NCBI GenBank assembly: GCA_025058735.1
Contig: JANXDX010000020.1
Coordinates: 1 to 64,000 of the forward strand
Reading direction: 5' to 3'
Source of the DNA: Archaeoglobaceae archaeon
Lineage (GTDB): Archaea; Halobacteriota; Archaeoglobi; Archaeoglobales; Archaeoglobaceae
Length of the DNA: 64,000 bases
The position numbers and the translations under genes were made by a program. Positions 9,146 to 19,424 of the stretch are shown piece by piece. The first letter of the stretch is position 1; each line of letters begins with the position of its first letter. Under the pieces are notes generated by a model. It saw only the letters and a program-made list of their open reading frames with translations, did not search any database and had not been told where the DNA came from.

Positions 9146-11704
9146 TTGAGCTATATGAAAGTCATGTTCCTAATTGTAATTGCATCACTGATAGCTGTTA
9201 CTCTTGCGATGAACTACTACACAGAATACCTGTGGTTTGAATCGCTTGGATACGAAGAAGTCTTCCTTGTTTATTTTTCATACGGTGCAGCTTTCGCAAC
9301 TTTATCGTTTTCAATACCTTTTGTAGTATTAACAGTTAACAACATTTTGATAAGAAAAGCTACAGAAGAGTTCCTTGGAGAGCAGTTCAAGATACCTTTC
9401 ACAGTAGACTTGGCAATTTCTGGACTAATAGCCGCAATCTCATCTCAGTATTGGCATGTTTTGTTTTTCTTTACAAATTCTGTAGATTTTGGAATATTAG
9501 ATCCTATTTTCAACTTTGACGTATCTTTCTTTACATTTAAACTTCCATTTCTAAAATTCTTGATCGCATTAACAGCTACTTCTTTAATCCTAGCTCTCTC
9601 AATAGCTTTGCTGAGTTATTTCTACGTTTTCAGATGGGTTAGAAGTATTGAAGAATTCTTCGAAATTTTTCCGACAAAAGGAATGCTTCACATATCGATC
9701 TTAGCATTTCTAACTCTTTTTGTCACCTCCATTTCCATGATCTTTGCAGCGTTCGATCTGATCTGTTCAGAACACAGAGTAGTAAGTGGTGCAAACTACG
9801 TAGATGTCAACGTAAGAGTACCGATCTACTTCACTTCAGCTGTGTTGATCTCAATTTTTTCAGCTATTTTAGCTTACCTCTTGTACAAGAACAAGTTCAA
9901 AACTTTAGCATATTCGAGTTTTGTATTCTTAACTTTTCTTCTCTTTTCAATAGTAATTTTGCCAATTTTTGTACAGAAGTTCATAGTTGAGCCGAACGAG
10001 CTGGCCTACGAAGCTAAGTACATAGAGTACAGCATAAACTACACACTTTTCGCCTACGGATTGAACAAAGTCAAAAAGAAAGTCTTAAACTATTCTGAAC
10101 TAACCATGAAAGATGTTTTTGATTCAAAAGCTACGATAGAGAACGTGAGGATCTGGGATCATAGACCCCTGATCGAGATCTACAGGCAACTCCAGCAAGT
10201 AAGGCCCTACTATGTTATAAACGATGTTGATGTTGATAGATATTTTGTAAACGGCAGTTATGTCCAGCTTTTACTTGCGGCAAGGGAAATTTCTACCGAA
10301 AGGTTGCCAGATAGGGCAAGAACTTGGGTCAACGAGTATTTAATCTACACCCACGGATACGGATTGATAGCATCTTCAGTGAGCGAAGTAGATAGAGAAG
10401 GCCTACCAAAGTTTTTGATCTACGACATACCACCGAAGGGTGTTTTCGATCTGAAAGTTCCACAGATCTACTACGGTGAGCTGACTAGGCACTATGTGAT
10501 CGTAAAAACTTCACAACCAGAATTCGATTACCCATACGAAGATAAAAACGTTTATACAACTTTCAACGGAACAGGGGTAAAGCTTTCTGGAATAAACAGA
10601 CTACTCTTTGCGATAAGGTTTTCAGACATAAACATATTGCTTAGTGAATACATAAATTCAGACAGCTTGATCTTGTTCAGGAGAAACATAATAGAGAGGG
10701 CCAGAGCTCTAGTTCCATTCTTCAGTTTCGATTCAGATCCGTACATAGCTCTGATCGACGGTAAAATCTACTGGATCTTAGATGCCTACACAACTTTGAG
10801 CAACTTTCCATACTCTGCAAAGTTTGAAAAGATCAACTACATAAGAAATCCCGTAAAAGTTTTCATAGATGCTTACAATGGAGACGTTGAATTCTACGTT
10901 GTCGAGGAAGATGCTGTAGTTAAAAGTTTGAGAAAAGCTCTGAAAATTTTCAAAGATGACATGCCAGAAAAGTTCAGAGAACACATCCGCTACCCCTTAG
11001 ACATGTTCAAAGTACAGGCGAACGTCTATGCTGTTTACCATATAAAAGATGTTACTGCATTTTACAACAAAGAAGACGTCTGGGATGTAGCTATGGAAAA
11101 ATTTGGAAATGCAAAAATCGATGTAGAGCCTTACTACGCTACAATTTATATAGAAAATGAACCGGAGTTCGTTCTAATGCTTCCAATGACTCCTATAAAT
11201 AGAGACAACTTGATCGCTCTACTCATTGCAAGGTGCGACAAGAAATACGGAGAGCTCCTAGTCTACGAAGTTCCAAAGGGATCGCTCATCTATGGACCGT
11301 TCCAAGTTGAGGCTAGGATAGATCAAGATCCAGAACTCTCCAAACTTTTCACACTCTGGGGACAGAGGGGAAATGAAGTAGTTAGAGGTAACCTTCTAGT
11401 TATACCTGTAAAAAATTCTCTATTGTACGTCGAACCAATCTACCTACAAGCTGCAGCTTCGAAGATACCAGAGCTTAGGGGAGTAGTTGTTGTTTGCAAC
11501 GAAAAACTTGCAATGGGTAAAGATATTTACGATGCTATAAACTTAGTTTTTGGAAAAGAAGAGACTAAAAAAGATGTTGATGCTGAAGAAAAGTTGAGTA
11601 TTGTTAAAGATCTATTTGAAAAGATGCTTGAAGCTTTGAAAAATGGAAAATGGGCTGAATTCGGAAGTTACATAGAAAAAATTTTAGAGATCCTTAAGGG
11701 CTGA
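9146..11704 (+). CDS. UPF0182-family large membrane protein
   Basis: 852 aa; N-terminal TMs with YYTEYLWFESLGYEEVF, then ENVRIWDHRPL...YYVINDVDVDRY typical of UPF0182. Confidence 0.85.
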   Translation: MSYMKVMFLIVIASLIAVTLAMNYYTEYLWFESLGYEEVFLVYFSYGAAFATLSFSIPFVVLTVNNILIRKATEEFLGEQFKIPFTVDLAISGLIAAISSQYWHVLFFFTNSVDFGILDPIFNFDVSFFTFKLPFLKFLIALTATSLILALSIALLSYFYVFRWVRSIEEFFEIFPTKGMLHISILAFLTLFVTSISMIFAAFDLICSEHRVVSGANYVDVNVRVPIYFTSAVLISIFSAILAYLLYKNKFKTLAYSSFVFLTFLLFSIVILPIFVQKFIVEPNELAYEAKYIEYSINYTLFAYGLNKVKKKVLNYSELTMKDVFDSKATIENVRIWDHRPLIEIYRQLQQVRPYYVINDVDVDRYFVNGSYVQLLLAAREISTERLPDRARTWVNEYLIYTHGYGLIASSVSEVDREGLPKFLIYDIPPKGVFDLKVPQIYYGELTRHYVIVKTSQPEFDYPYEDKNVYTTFNGTGVKLSGINRLLFAIRFSDINILLSEYINSDSLILFRRNIIERARALVPFFSFDSDPYIALIDGKIYWILDAYTTLSNFPYSAKFEKINYIRNPVKVFIDAYNGDVEFYVVEEDAVVKSLRKALKIFKDDMPEKFREHIRYPLDMFKVQANVYAVYHIKDVTAFYNKEDVWDVAMEKFGNAKIDVEPYYATIYIENEPEFVLMLPMTPINRDNLIALLIARCDKKYGELLVYEVPKGSLIYGPFQVEARIDQDPELSKLFTLWGQRGNEVVRGNLLVIPVKNSLLYVEPIYLQAAASKIPELRGVVVVCNEKLAMGKDIYDAINLVFGKEETKKDVDAEEKLSIVKDLFEKMLEALKNGKWAEFGSYIEKILEILKG

Positions 11705-12520
11705 AGCTAAGATTTCCGCTACACTTATCTTGCTAAAAATACTTTCCACTGTATCTGTTGCAACTATTTCTTTGACTCCACTGCTAAATATCCTTACTGC
11801 AGCAAAGGATGCTAAAACTGCATGAATGCAAGCAGTTTCAACTTCTCTAGCTCCAAGCTTTCTGAGTTGCTTCGATGCCTCTATTACAGTTCCTCCAGTC
11901 GAAATTATGTCGTCCACTATAACAACTCTTCTATTTTCGATTTCTACTTTTTTCGGATAAAATTCCACTGTATAAGCATCTATCCTTTTCTTTTCGAGGT
12001 AATCCCATTCACATCCAGCACTTTTAGCGGCAACTTTAACTCTTTCCAAGGATCCCTTATCTGGAGCTAGCATGATCAGATCTCCCTTTTCTGCGTAGTA
12101 ATTTCCTATCAAAGGCATTGCATCAACATCTTTCAATTTTGTAAAATGGGAGGCTGCATCTTTGCTGTGTATATTTACAGTTAAAACTTTTTCAGCATAA
12201 TTTTCTATGATCTTTGCAACAGCCCTTATACTTACAGCTTCTCCGCTGAGAAAAACTTTATCCTGTCTAGCATAGCCCATGTAAGGGACAACTGTGTATA
12301 TTTTTCCCTTCAAAGCCTCCATCGAAAGGATCAGGAAGATAAGATCTTCGTTGCTTCTCAAGCTGCAAACAACTAAATGTTCATCTTCACTGCTGTTTAT
12401 TCTAGCGTAAAGTTCTCCATCTGGAAACCTTTTGAATTCAACTTCAGCTATATTTAATTTTAAAGATTCAGCAATCCTCTTAGCTAAAAGAGGTGAGGAG
12501 GGGCAAGCAATTATGTCCAT
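11684..12520 (-). CDS. prs: Ribose-phosphate pyrophosphokinase
   Basis: PRPP synthetase signature VVIVDDIISTGGTVIEASKQL; FPDGELYARI; YMGYARQDK. Confidence 0.95.
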   Translation of the reverse strand: MDIIACPSSPLLAKRIAESLKLNIAEVEFKRFPDGELYARINSSEDEHLVVCSLRSNEDLIFLILSMEALKGKIYTVVPYMGYARQDKVFLSGEAVSIRAVAKIIENYAEKVLTVNIHSKDAASHFTKLKDVDAMPLIGNYYAEKGDLIMLAPDKGSLERVKVAAKSAGCEWDYLEKKRIDAYTVEFYPKKVEIENRRVVIVDDIISTGGTVIEASKQLRKLGAREVETACIHAVLASFAAVRIFSSGVKEIVATDTVESIFSKISVAEILASALKDL

Positions 12521-12543
12521 AAAAAATTTTTGTTCTTTTTTAT

Positions 12544-13284
12544 TTAGCCTTTACTGATCCTCAAAAGCTCTATGGGTATTGGTACTATTATTGTTGTGTT
12601 CGGTTCTGAGGCTATCTCATTCAAGGTTTGTAGATACCTGAGCATCATAGCTCCATCTGTTCTAGAAAGAACTTGAGCAGCTTCAGCTAATCTCATGGCA
12701 GCTTGAAATTCTCCTTCAGCTCTTATAACCTTAGCTCTTCTTTCTCTTTCAGCTTCAGCTTGCATAGCCATAACTCTTCTCATCTCCTCAGGCAATTCAA
12801 CGTCTTTAATCTCTACTGCAGTAACCTTTATTCCCCATGGATTGGTTGCTTCATCTATAATCTGCTGAAGTTTCAAGTTCAACTTCTCCCTTTCAGACAG
12901 AAGTTCATCGAGTTCAGCTTGTCCTATAACACTTCTCAAAGTTGTTTGAGCGATCTGGGATGTAGCGTACTTGTAGTCGTAAACTTCAGTGACAGCTTTT
13001 GCAGAATCTATTACTCTGTAGTAAACAACTGCATTTACCTTCACAGTAACGTTGTCTTTCGTAACAACCTCCTGAGCTGGAACATCATAAGTGATCGTTC
13101 TAAGATCGACAACAACTATAGATTCTATTATTGGAATTATGAAGAAAAGACCTGGACCTCTTGCACCTACAAGTCTACCTAGCCTAAATATGACTCCCCT
13201 CTCGTACTCCTTAACGATCTTTATTGCTGAGGCTAGGAAGATCAGGATCACTATAGCTAGACCTATCCAGAACCACAGGTTCAT
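12544..13284 (-). CDS. Slipin/stomatin-like SPFH-domain membrane protein
   Basis: [32 protein letters not shown]..., [15 protein letters not shown]. Confidence 0.93.
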   Translation of the reverse strand: MNLWFWIGLAIVILIFLASAIKIVKEYERGVIFRLGRLVGARGPGLFFIIPIIESIVVVDLRTITYDVPAQEVVTKDNVTVKVNAVVYYRVIDSAKAVTEVYDYKYATSQIAQTTLRSVIGQAELDELLSEREKLNLKLQQIIDEATNPWGIKVTAVEIKDVELPEEMRRVMAMQAEAERERRAKVIRAEGEFQAAMRLAEAAQVLSRTDGAMMLRYLQTLNEIASEPNTTIIVPIPIELLRISKG

Positions 13285-13361
13285 ACCGAATATCTTCGTA
13301 TTATAAATTAATTTTGGTGTTAAAAAGCTTTATAAAATATTTTATTATATATTATAATTTT

Positions 13362-14489
13362 TTATTTTTTGAATATGTAATTGATGAACTCCTGGACGCT
13401 TATGTTATAGTTTGTCATTATATAATAACTACCATATATAGTACCTGCTATACTTCCAACGTTGGTAAGAGCTGCAACCAACAAAACTCTGAAAAACTTG
13501 TTCTTCATAAGATCTGAGAAAGTTTTTTCATCCTTTAGTTTTAAGATGTCATCAATCGTCAGCTTCCTTTTCCAAGCTTCTACAATACCACTTAACCAAC
13601 CTGCAGCTATAAAAGGATTTAAAGATGTTAGCCAGGCTGTTAAAAAAGCTGTAAGAACTGAAAGAGGATGAGCTCTTGCAATCAATGCTCCAGAAGATGC
13701 TAATAAACCGTTTATTAAAAACCAGAATTTGAGAGCTTCAAGCACTTCTTGAGTACTTGAAAATGCGAGTAAGATGAAAAGGGTTGCTACGAAGATCGAA
13801 AACAAAAGCGCGAAGATCTTGAAAATGTTTATCCTCTTCCTTTTAACTTCTAAAATTTCTTTCAGATCTATTTTCTCATTTATCTTCTCCTCTATACCTC
13901 TCTTATGTCCAGCCCCTACTACTGCTACGATCTTCCTATATTTATTCAAAGCTTCTCTCAAACAGTAAGCCATGTAAGCATCTCTTTCATCTATCAATAT
14001 TTTTGCAGCTTTTGGTGAAATTTTTCTGAATTCTTCAACTAGAAGATCTGGTCTTTTTACCATTTCATCGATGTCAAAATCTTTTCCTTTAAACAAATAT
14101 ATAAATAATTTAATTTTTTCTAATAAATTTAAAGAGTTCCAAAGCCTTGAAAAAGTTATCCCAACGTCTCTATCTATCAAAATTACATCTATCCCCATTT
14201 CCTTAGCTTTTTCGATCGCTGCAACTATTTCACTTCCCGGCTTTACTCCTACTTCCCTTCCAATTTTTTGCTGCAGATAAGCTAAAATTACTTGGAAAAG
14301 TGTCAAGGAAATGTTGTTTAAAGCTTCTCTTATAGAGATCTCTGGCTTGTTGAACAAAGCATAGTACCTCCTCGGACAAAGCTCTACTGCAACTGCATCT
14401 GGTTTTTCTTTTTCTATAACTTCCAAAACTTCTTCAATACTTCTCTTTGATACATGGGCAGTTCCAACTATTATCAACCTCTCCTCCAA
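13362..14489 (-). CDS. TraB/PrgY-family membrane protein
   Basis: IIVGTAHVSKRSIEEVLEVIEKEKPDAVAVELCPRRY..., GAGHKRGI motif, C-terminal TMs. Confidence 0.88.
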   Translation of the reverse strand: MEERLIIVGTAHVSKRSIEEVLEVIEKEKPDAVAVELCPRRYYALFNKPEISIREALNNISLTLFQVILAYLQQKIGREVGVKPGSEIVAAIEKAKEMGIDVILIDRDVGITFSRLWNSLNLLEKIKLFIYLFKGKDFDIDEMVKRPDLLVEEFRKISPKAAKILIDERDAYMAYCLREALNKYRKIVAVVGAGHKRGIEEKINEKIDLKEILEVKRKRINIFKIFALLFSIFVATLFILLAFSSTQEVLEALKFWFLINGLLASSGALIARAHPLSVLTAFLTAWLTSLNPFIAAGWLSGIVEAWKRKLTIDDILKLKDEKTFSDLMKNKFFRVLLVAALTNVGSIAGTIYGSYYIMTNYNISVQEFINYIFKK

Positions 14490-15544
14490 CTGAACACCTC
14501 CAGAGCTTCTAAGATCTCTTTAGCTTTCATTATATCACTCCTAGTAACAATTCCAACCAATTTGTTGTCTTCAATTATTAAAATTCTACCTATGTTCTTT
14601 TCACTCATAACTTTGAACGCATCAAAAGCTGTAGCATCTGGACTCAAAGAAATTATATTTTTGCTCATAACTTTTGAAACTTCTTCTCTAGGATCTGCTT
14701 TCAATAAATCTGAAAGAGTTACGATTCCAAGTAACTTCCCACTTTCAACTACTGGATAACCTAGATGTTTGAACTTCAGCATCAACTTTACTACTTCTTC
14801 AACTTTGTTATCGGGTTTTACGGTTACCAGTTGAGTGGTCATTATGTCTCTCAACTTGACTTTTCCAAGTACACTTTCGAACATTACAATCCTCTCCTCT
14901 TCACTCGCACCTATGTAGATGAAGAGGGCAATAAGTATAAGCCAAGGATTGTAAAAGATTCCAAATATTGCCATTACAATCGCTAAGCCTCTACCAAGAT
15001 CTGCAGCGACCTTTGTAGCTCTTGCATAACTCATCCTAGCTGCTAAAATACTCCTCAAAATTCTTCCACCGTCCATTGGAAATGCTGGAAGGGAATTAAA
15101 CAGTGCAAGAAGGATGTTTATGTAGCCAAAAGTAACGAAAAGTTGACTAAAAATAAAAAGTGATGCTATAAAAGACATCAAAGCTACGGCAAAACTTGAA
15201 ACTGGACCGACAAAGGAAATAATTAGCTCTTTTCTAGGTTCTCTTGGGATCTCTTCCATCATCGCTATTCCTCCGAAGATGAAGACAACAACACCGTTCA
15301 CTTTAACACCGTAGTGTCTAGCTGCAAAGGAGTGGGCTAATTCATGGATCACTATTGCAACTACTATCAGAAATGAAGCTGCAATGGAAAATAGAAGCCT
15401 TAAACTTCCTTCTAAGTTTGCAAATCCAAAGGGTGGTGGTGAAATGTAGAAACCGTAGAAAAGAAGAGATATTATTACAACAGTACTTAAGTGAACTCTA
15501 ACTTCGATTCCAGCTATATTAAAAAGCTTGAACGACCATCTCAT
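14474..15544 (-). CDS. Site-2-protease-like M50 metalloprotease with tandem CBS domains
   Basis: HELAHSFAARHYG (HExxH) and NSLPAFPMDGGRILRS motifs, followed by two CBS domains. Confidence 0.93.
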   Translation of the reverse strand: MRWSFKLFNIAGIEVRVHLSTVVIISLLFYGFYISPPPFGFANLEGSLRLLFSIAASFLIVVAIVIHELAHSFAARHYGVKVNGVVVFIFGGIAMMEEIPREPRKELIISFVGPVSSFAVALMSFIASLFIFSQLFVTFGYINILLALFNSLPAFPMDGGRILRSILAARMSYARATKVAADLGRGLAIVMAIFGIFYNPWLILIALFIYIGASEEERIVMFESVLGKVKLRDIMTTQLVTVKPDNKVEEVVKLMLKFKHLGYPVVESGKLLGIVTLSDLLKADPREEVSKVMSKNIISLSPDATAFDAFKVMSEKNIGRILIIEDNKLVGIVTRSDIMKAKEILEALEVFSWRRG

Positions 15545-15691
15545 GTAATCAATTTCGAAAATAATATTAATTCTTTTCGCTTGAGTAAGTTATCGATGTA
15601 GATTTTACGATTTTAAAAGAAACGAATGTAGTGATGTAAAAACTTGTTGTCGAACTTGTTACTAAGAAAACATTTTTGATCATTTTTAAAG

Positions 15692-16258
15692 CTACATAAG
15701 TCCAGCTTTCCTCAAAGCCTCCTCAATTTTGGAGATTCTTGAATTTATCTCTCTCATATTCACTTCTAAGTAATCTCTGAAATCTAAGCGAAGTAGTTCT
15801 AGCTTGGCATTCGTTTCTCCTAATTTCTCTGATACTTTGTCTATCTTTTCTGAAACCGAATCTATCTTTTTTCCAAGTTCTTCCCTTGTCTGATCTATCT
15901 TTTGTATCATTAAATCTTGCTTTTCGAGCATACTAAGCATCACTGGGATAGCTTTTCCCCAGTGCTCCATTTGAAAAGCTTGCATACATCTCTCAATCGG
16001 AGGAACTTGATAGTAATATTCTTCGAACTCTATAGATTCGACTAAAGCTTTCTCTGGTTTTTCAGCTTTTATTCTTCTCTTTAAAATTTCAAGTACATCC
16101 TTTTGTGCATCTACTAGAATAACAACAGCTTCTTTTCCATTTATAAAAGTGTTGAAAACTGTAAACTTATCAATTCCATACTCTAATGCTAGATTGATCA
16201 ACTTAACTCTATAACCGACTCCGTGAACTTTGCCTTTTATGACGATCTTTATAGCCAC
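15692..16258 (-). CDS. Acylphosphatase-like domain fused to a coiled-coil tail
   Basis: N-terminus IVIKGKVHGVGYRVKLINLAL (acylphosphatase GVGxR motif); C-terminus heptad-rich KIDSVSEKIDKVSEKLGETNAKLELL. Confidence 0.75.
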   Translation of the reverse strand: MAIKIVIKGKVHGVGYRVKLINLALEYGIDKFTVFNTFINGKEAVVILVDAQKDVLEILKRRIKAEKPEKALVESIEFEEYYYQVPPIERCMQAFQMEHWGKAIPVMLSMLEKQDLMIQKIDQTREELGKKIDSVSEKIDKVSEKLGETNAKLELLRLDFRDYLEVNMREINSRISKIEEALRKAGLM

Positions 16259-16563
16259 GTTTAAATTTTGCGACTAACTTAAAAACTTTTCTTTAACTTG
16301 CAATTTCAGTTTCGTCGCTTAACTGTAGAAGGTTTTTATCATAAACGAAAGGCTTTACGATTTCATGTTTAACAAAACACTGCACTGTCAAACAAAAGAC
16401 TCTGTAGTTAAAAATCAAATTAAAATAATTCTCATAAAAATGACATATTTGAACATCACGAAGTTCTTACTACGATTAAAGTGCTCAACGAGGTTTTACC
16501 GATTTCACTTTAATTTGCTTTATCTAAGCGATAACATTATTTAACTAGAAAAAGACTCGCCTT

Positions 16564-17820
16564 ATGGACTCGAGACTTCCAAATTTTTATAAGCTAAGTT
16601 TAGATGAGAGACTAGAAATTGTTGCCAGGTTTGCAAAATTAAGTGAGGAGGAAAAAAAATCAATCAGATCTACAGCAGCTTTACCGATAGAAATAGCAGA
16701 TAGGATGATAGAAAATGTCATAGGAACTTTCGAAATGCCGTTGGCAGTTGCTACAAATTTCCTGATAGATGGGAAAGATTATTTGATTCCGATGGTCATC
16801 GAAGAGCCAAGTGTAGTAGCTGCAGCCAGCAATGCTGCAAAGATAGCTAGAGAAGGTGGAGGATTTTTTACTAGTTATACAGGCTCTATAATGATAGGAC
16901 AAGTTCAAGTTGCAAAGCTAAGAAATCCGATCGCTGCAAAGTTCGAAATTTTAAGGAACAAAGATGAAATAATAAACAAGGCGAACGAATGTGATCCAAT
17001 CCTTATAAAACTTGGCGGAGGGTGTAGAGATGTTGAAGCTAGAGTAATAGAAACTTTTGCAGGTAAGATGCTTGTAGTTCACTTGCTCGTAGATGTGAAA
17101 GATGCTATGGGAGCTAACATAGTAAACACGATGTGTGAAGCCGTGGCTCCTTTTATAGAGAAATTGTGTGGAGGAAAAGTTTACTTGAGAATTGTTTCGA
17201 ATTTAGCGATCCATAGAATTGCAAGAGCTAAAGCTCTGTTCAGAAAAGATGTTATTGGTGGGGAAGAAGTTGTTGAAGGAATAATGCTAGCTTACGCTTT
17301 TGCTTTAGCCGATCCTTTCAGATGTGCAACCCACAACAAAGGTATAATGAATGGAATTTCAGCTCTAATGATAGCTACTGGAAACGATTTTAGAGCTGTA
17401 GAAGCTGGAGCTCACAGTTATGCAGCAATTTTTGGTTACAAGCCATTAACTAGCTACGAAGTTGATGAAAAAGGAAATTTAATTGGAACAATTGAAATTC
17501 CAATCGCTGCAGGAACCATAGGAGGGGCTACAAGAGTTAATCCTTTAGCTCAAATTTGTCTAAAAATACTTGGAGTAAAAAGTTCAGAAGAGTTAGCAAG
17601 AGTTGCTGCTGCTTTAGGTTTAGCTCAAAACTTTGCAGCTTTGAGGGCTCTAGCTACAGAAGGGATACAGCGAGGACATATGGAACTACATGCAAGAAAC
17701 CTAGCAATAATGGCAGGAGCAAAGCCAGAAGAGGTAGATAAGATCGTTGAGATAATGGTTAGAGATAGAAAGGTTAGACTAGATTATGCTAAAGAACTGT
17801 TGGAAAAGATTAGGAAATAA
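16564..17820 (+). CDS. hmgA: Hydroxymethylglutaryl-CoA reductase, class II
   Basis: SRLPNFYKLSLDERLEIVARFAKLSEEE N-terminus and overall class II layout; DAMGANIVNTMCEAVAP. Confidence 0.93.
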   Translation: MDSRLPNFYKLSLDERLEIVARFAKLSEEEKKSIRSTAALPIEIADRMIENVIGTFEMPLAVATNFLIDGKDYLIPMVIEEPSVVAAASNAAKIAREGGGFFTSYTGSIMIGQVQVAKLRNPIAAKFEILRNKDEIINKANECDPILIKLGGGCRDVEARVIETFAGKMLVVHLLVDVKDAMGANIVNTMCEAVAPFIEKLCGGKVYLRIVSNLAIHRIARAKALFRKDVIGGEEVVEGIMLAYAFALADPFRCATHNKGIMNGISALMIATGNDFRAVEAGAHSYAAIFGYKPLTSYEVDEKGNLIGTIEIPIAAGTIGGATRVNPLAQICLKILGVKSSEELARVAAALGLAQNFAALRALATEGIQRGHMELHARNLAIMAGAKPEEVDKIVEIMVRDRKVRLDYAKELLEKIRK

Positions 17821-17822
17821 CT

Positions 17823-19424
17823 ATGCAAAAGTTTTTTATTTTTGATCTAACTAATCATGTGGAAGTTGGAATTGTAATTGGAAGATCCTCGATATCAGAA
17901 TTCAACTTTGTTGTGAACCCAGCTAAAGTTCCAAAATTTGGAGAATATGTAGTTGCTAAAAACAGCGAAGGATTGGAAGTTCTTGGAATAGTTCGTGAAG
18001 TTAGTAGTTTCAACAGATTAATATTAGATGGACTATTTAATTTTGATTATATATTGAAAAACGTAGATCAGTCTAGAACTTTGATAGAAAAGAATGAAAC
18101 GATCGTTGCAACTGCGAACGTAGTTGGTTTGATAGATGAATACAACATAAAACCAAACCGCTCACCTATAAAGCCTAGTACAATTGTTTACGAAGCAGAC
18201 AGTCAGAAGTTAGCTAAAATTTTACAACCTTCTAGTAAAGGAGTAGAAATTGGAAGGTTGATAGTTAGGGAAGATGTACCAGTCGTTCTTGATGTAAACC
18301 AACTTTTACTTAGACACTTTGCAATCCTCTCAATAACAGGCGGAGGAAAGTCGAACGCTGTATCTGTGATCGTCAACGATATCGTAAGAAAGCTGAATGG
18401 AACTGTTATCTTGATCGATCCGCATGGAGAATATCTACACTACGTTTTTGAAGATGGGAAAGAAATAGGTAAAAACGTAGTTTCTGCTGGTATAAGGTGT
18501 GAAAACCTTGAGCCGTGGGAATTTGCATCATTAATAGGAATTTCCAGAGAAGCTTATGTTCAAAGGATGCATGCAGAGAGGGCATTTACTACAGCTAGGA
18601 TCGAAAAGTACTCTGGAAAAAGCTTTGTTGAAAAAGTGATGGATAAAATAGAAGACTGGATCAACGTTGTTTCATCAAAAAACAAAAAAGAGATCGAATA
18701 TTATGATGTAAACGGAGTTAAAAGAGTTGCAACTTTAAGTCGTAACGATCTAGATGCCTTAAGTAGGATAAAAGAGTACGTTTCAACTTTTCTAGCTAGA
18801 TACGAGGAGGTTTTGCAACAAAAAGACATGCTTGCAAGTATAAAAGCAGGATATTTAAATGTTTTAAACTTGAGCGGTTTCGATGAAATGCAGATGAGAG
18901 TAGTTGTCAGCTACCTACTTAGAAACATTTTGACTGGAAGAATAAACTGTGTTAGAGGTAAAAGAGAGTGGGAAAAGATCTGTCCTGCAGTAAAGAGACC
19001 TTTGATGATCATCTTTGAAGAGGCTCACATCTTTGCTACAAAGGATGACGATGATCTGTCTAGATGGATGAGTAGAATTGCAAGAGAGGGAAGGAAGTTT
19101 GGAATTGGAATTGGAATTGTCTCTCAAAGGCCAAAGAAGATAAACGACGATATTTTAAGCCAATGCAACACTAAAATAATTTTGAGAGTACTTGAACCAA
19201 ACGATCAAAAGTACATACAACAAGCTAGCGAAACTATAAGCGAAGATCTTCTAAGAGATATATCTTCCCTAGGTGTAGGAGAAGCTGTCATCGTTGGGCC
19301 AGCTGTAAAGATGCCGGTAGCTGTAAAAGTTAGAAAGTTTACAGGGCACTACGGAGGAAAGGATATAGATGTAGTTAGAGAGTGGAGAGAGGAGGAGATA
19401 AAGCTAGAAGATATAGCAGTATGA
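17823..19424 (+). CDS. herA: HerA DNA translocase/helicase
   Basis: Walker A SITGGGKSNAVSVIV; LMIIFEEAHIFA; adjacent to mre11-rad50-nurA. Confidence 0.94.
   Translation: MQKFFIFDLTNHVEVGIVIGRSSISEFNFVVNPAKVPKFGEYVVAKNSEGLEVLGIVREVSSFNRLILDGLFNFDYILKNVDQSRTLIEKNETIVATANVVGLIDEYNIKPNRSPIKPSTIVYEADSQKLAKILQPSSKGVEIGRLIVREDVPVVLDVNQLLLRHFAILSITGGGKSNAVSVIVNDIVRKLNGTVILIDPHGEYLHYVFEDGKEIGKNVVSAGIRCENLEPWEFASLIGISREAYVQRMHAERAFTTARIEKYSGKSFVEKVMDKIEDWINVVSSKNKKEIEYYDVNGVKRVATLSRNDLDALSRIKEYVSTFLARYEEVLQQKDMLASIKAGYLNVLNLSGFDEMQMRVVVSYLLRNILTGRINCVRGKREWEKICPAVKRPLMIIFEEAHIFATKDDDDLSRWMSRIAREGRKFGIGIGIVSQRPKKINDDILSQCNTKIILRVLEPNDQKYIQQASETISEDLLRDISSLGVGEAVIVGPAVKMPVAVKVRKFTGHYGGKDIDVVREWREEEIKLEDIAV

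Noticed and set aside
12703-13182. 159-aa plus ORF opposite the slipin gene
   Set aside because: Antisense, Ser/Asn/Tyr-rich shadow translation; the minus-strand SPFH protein is clearly real.
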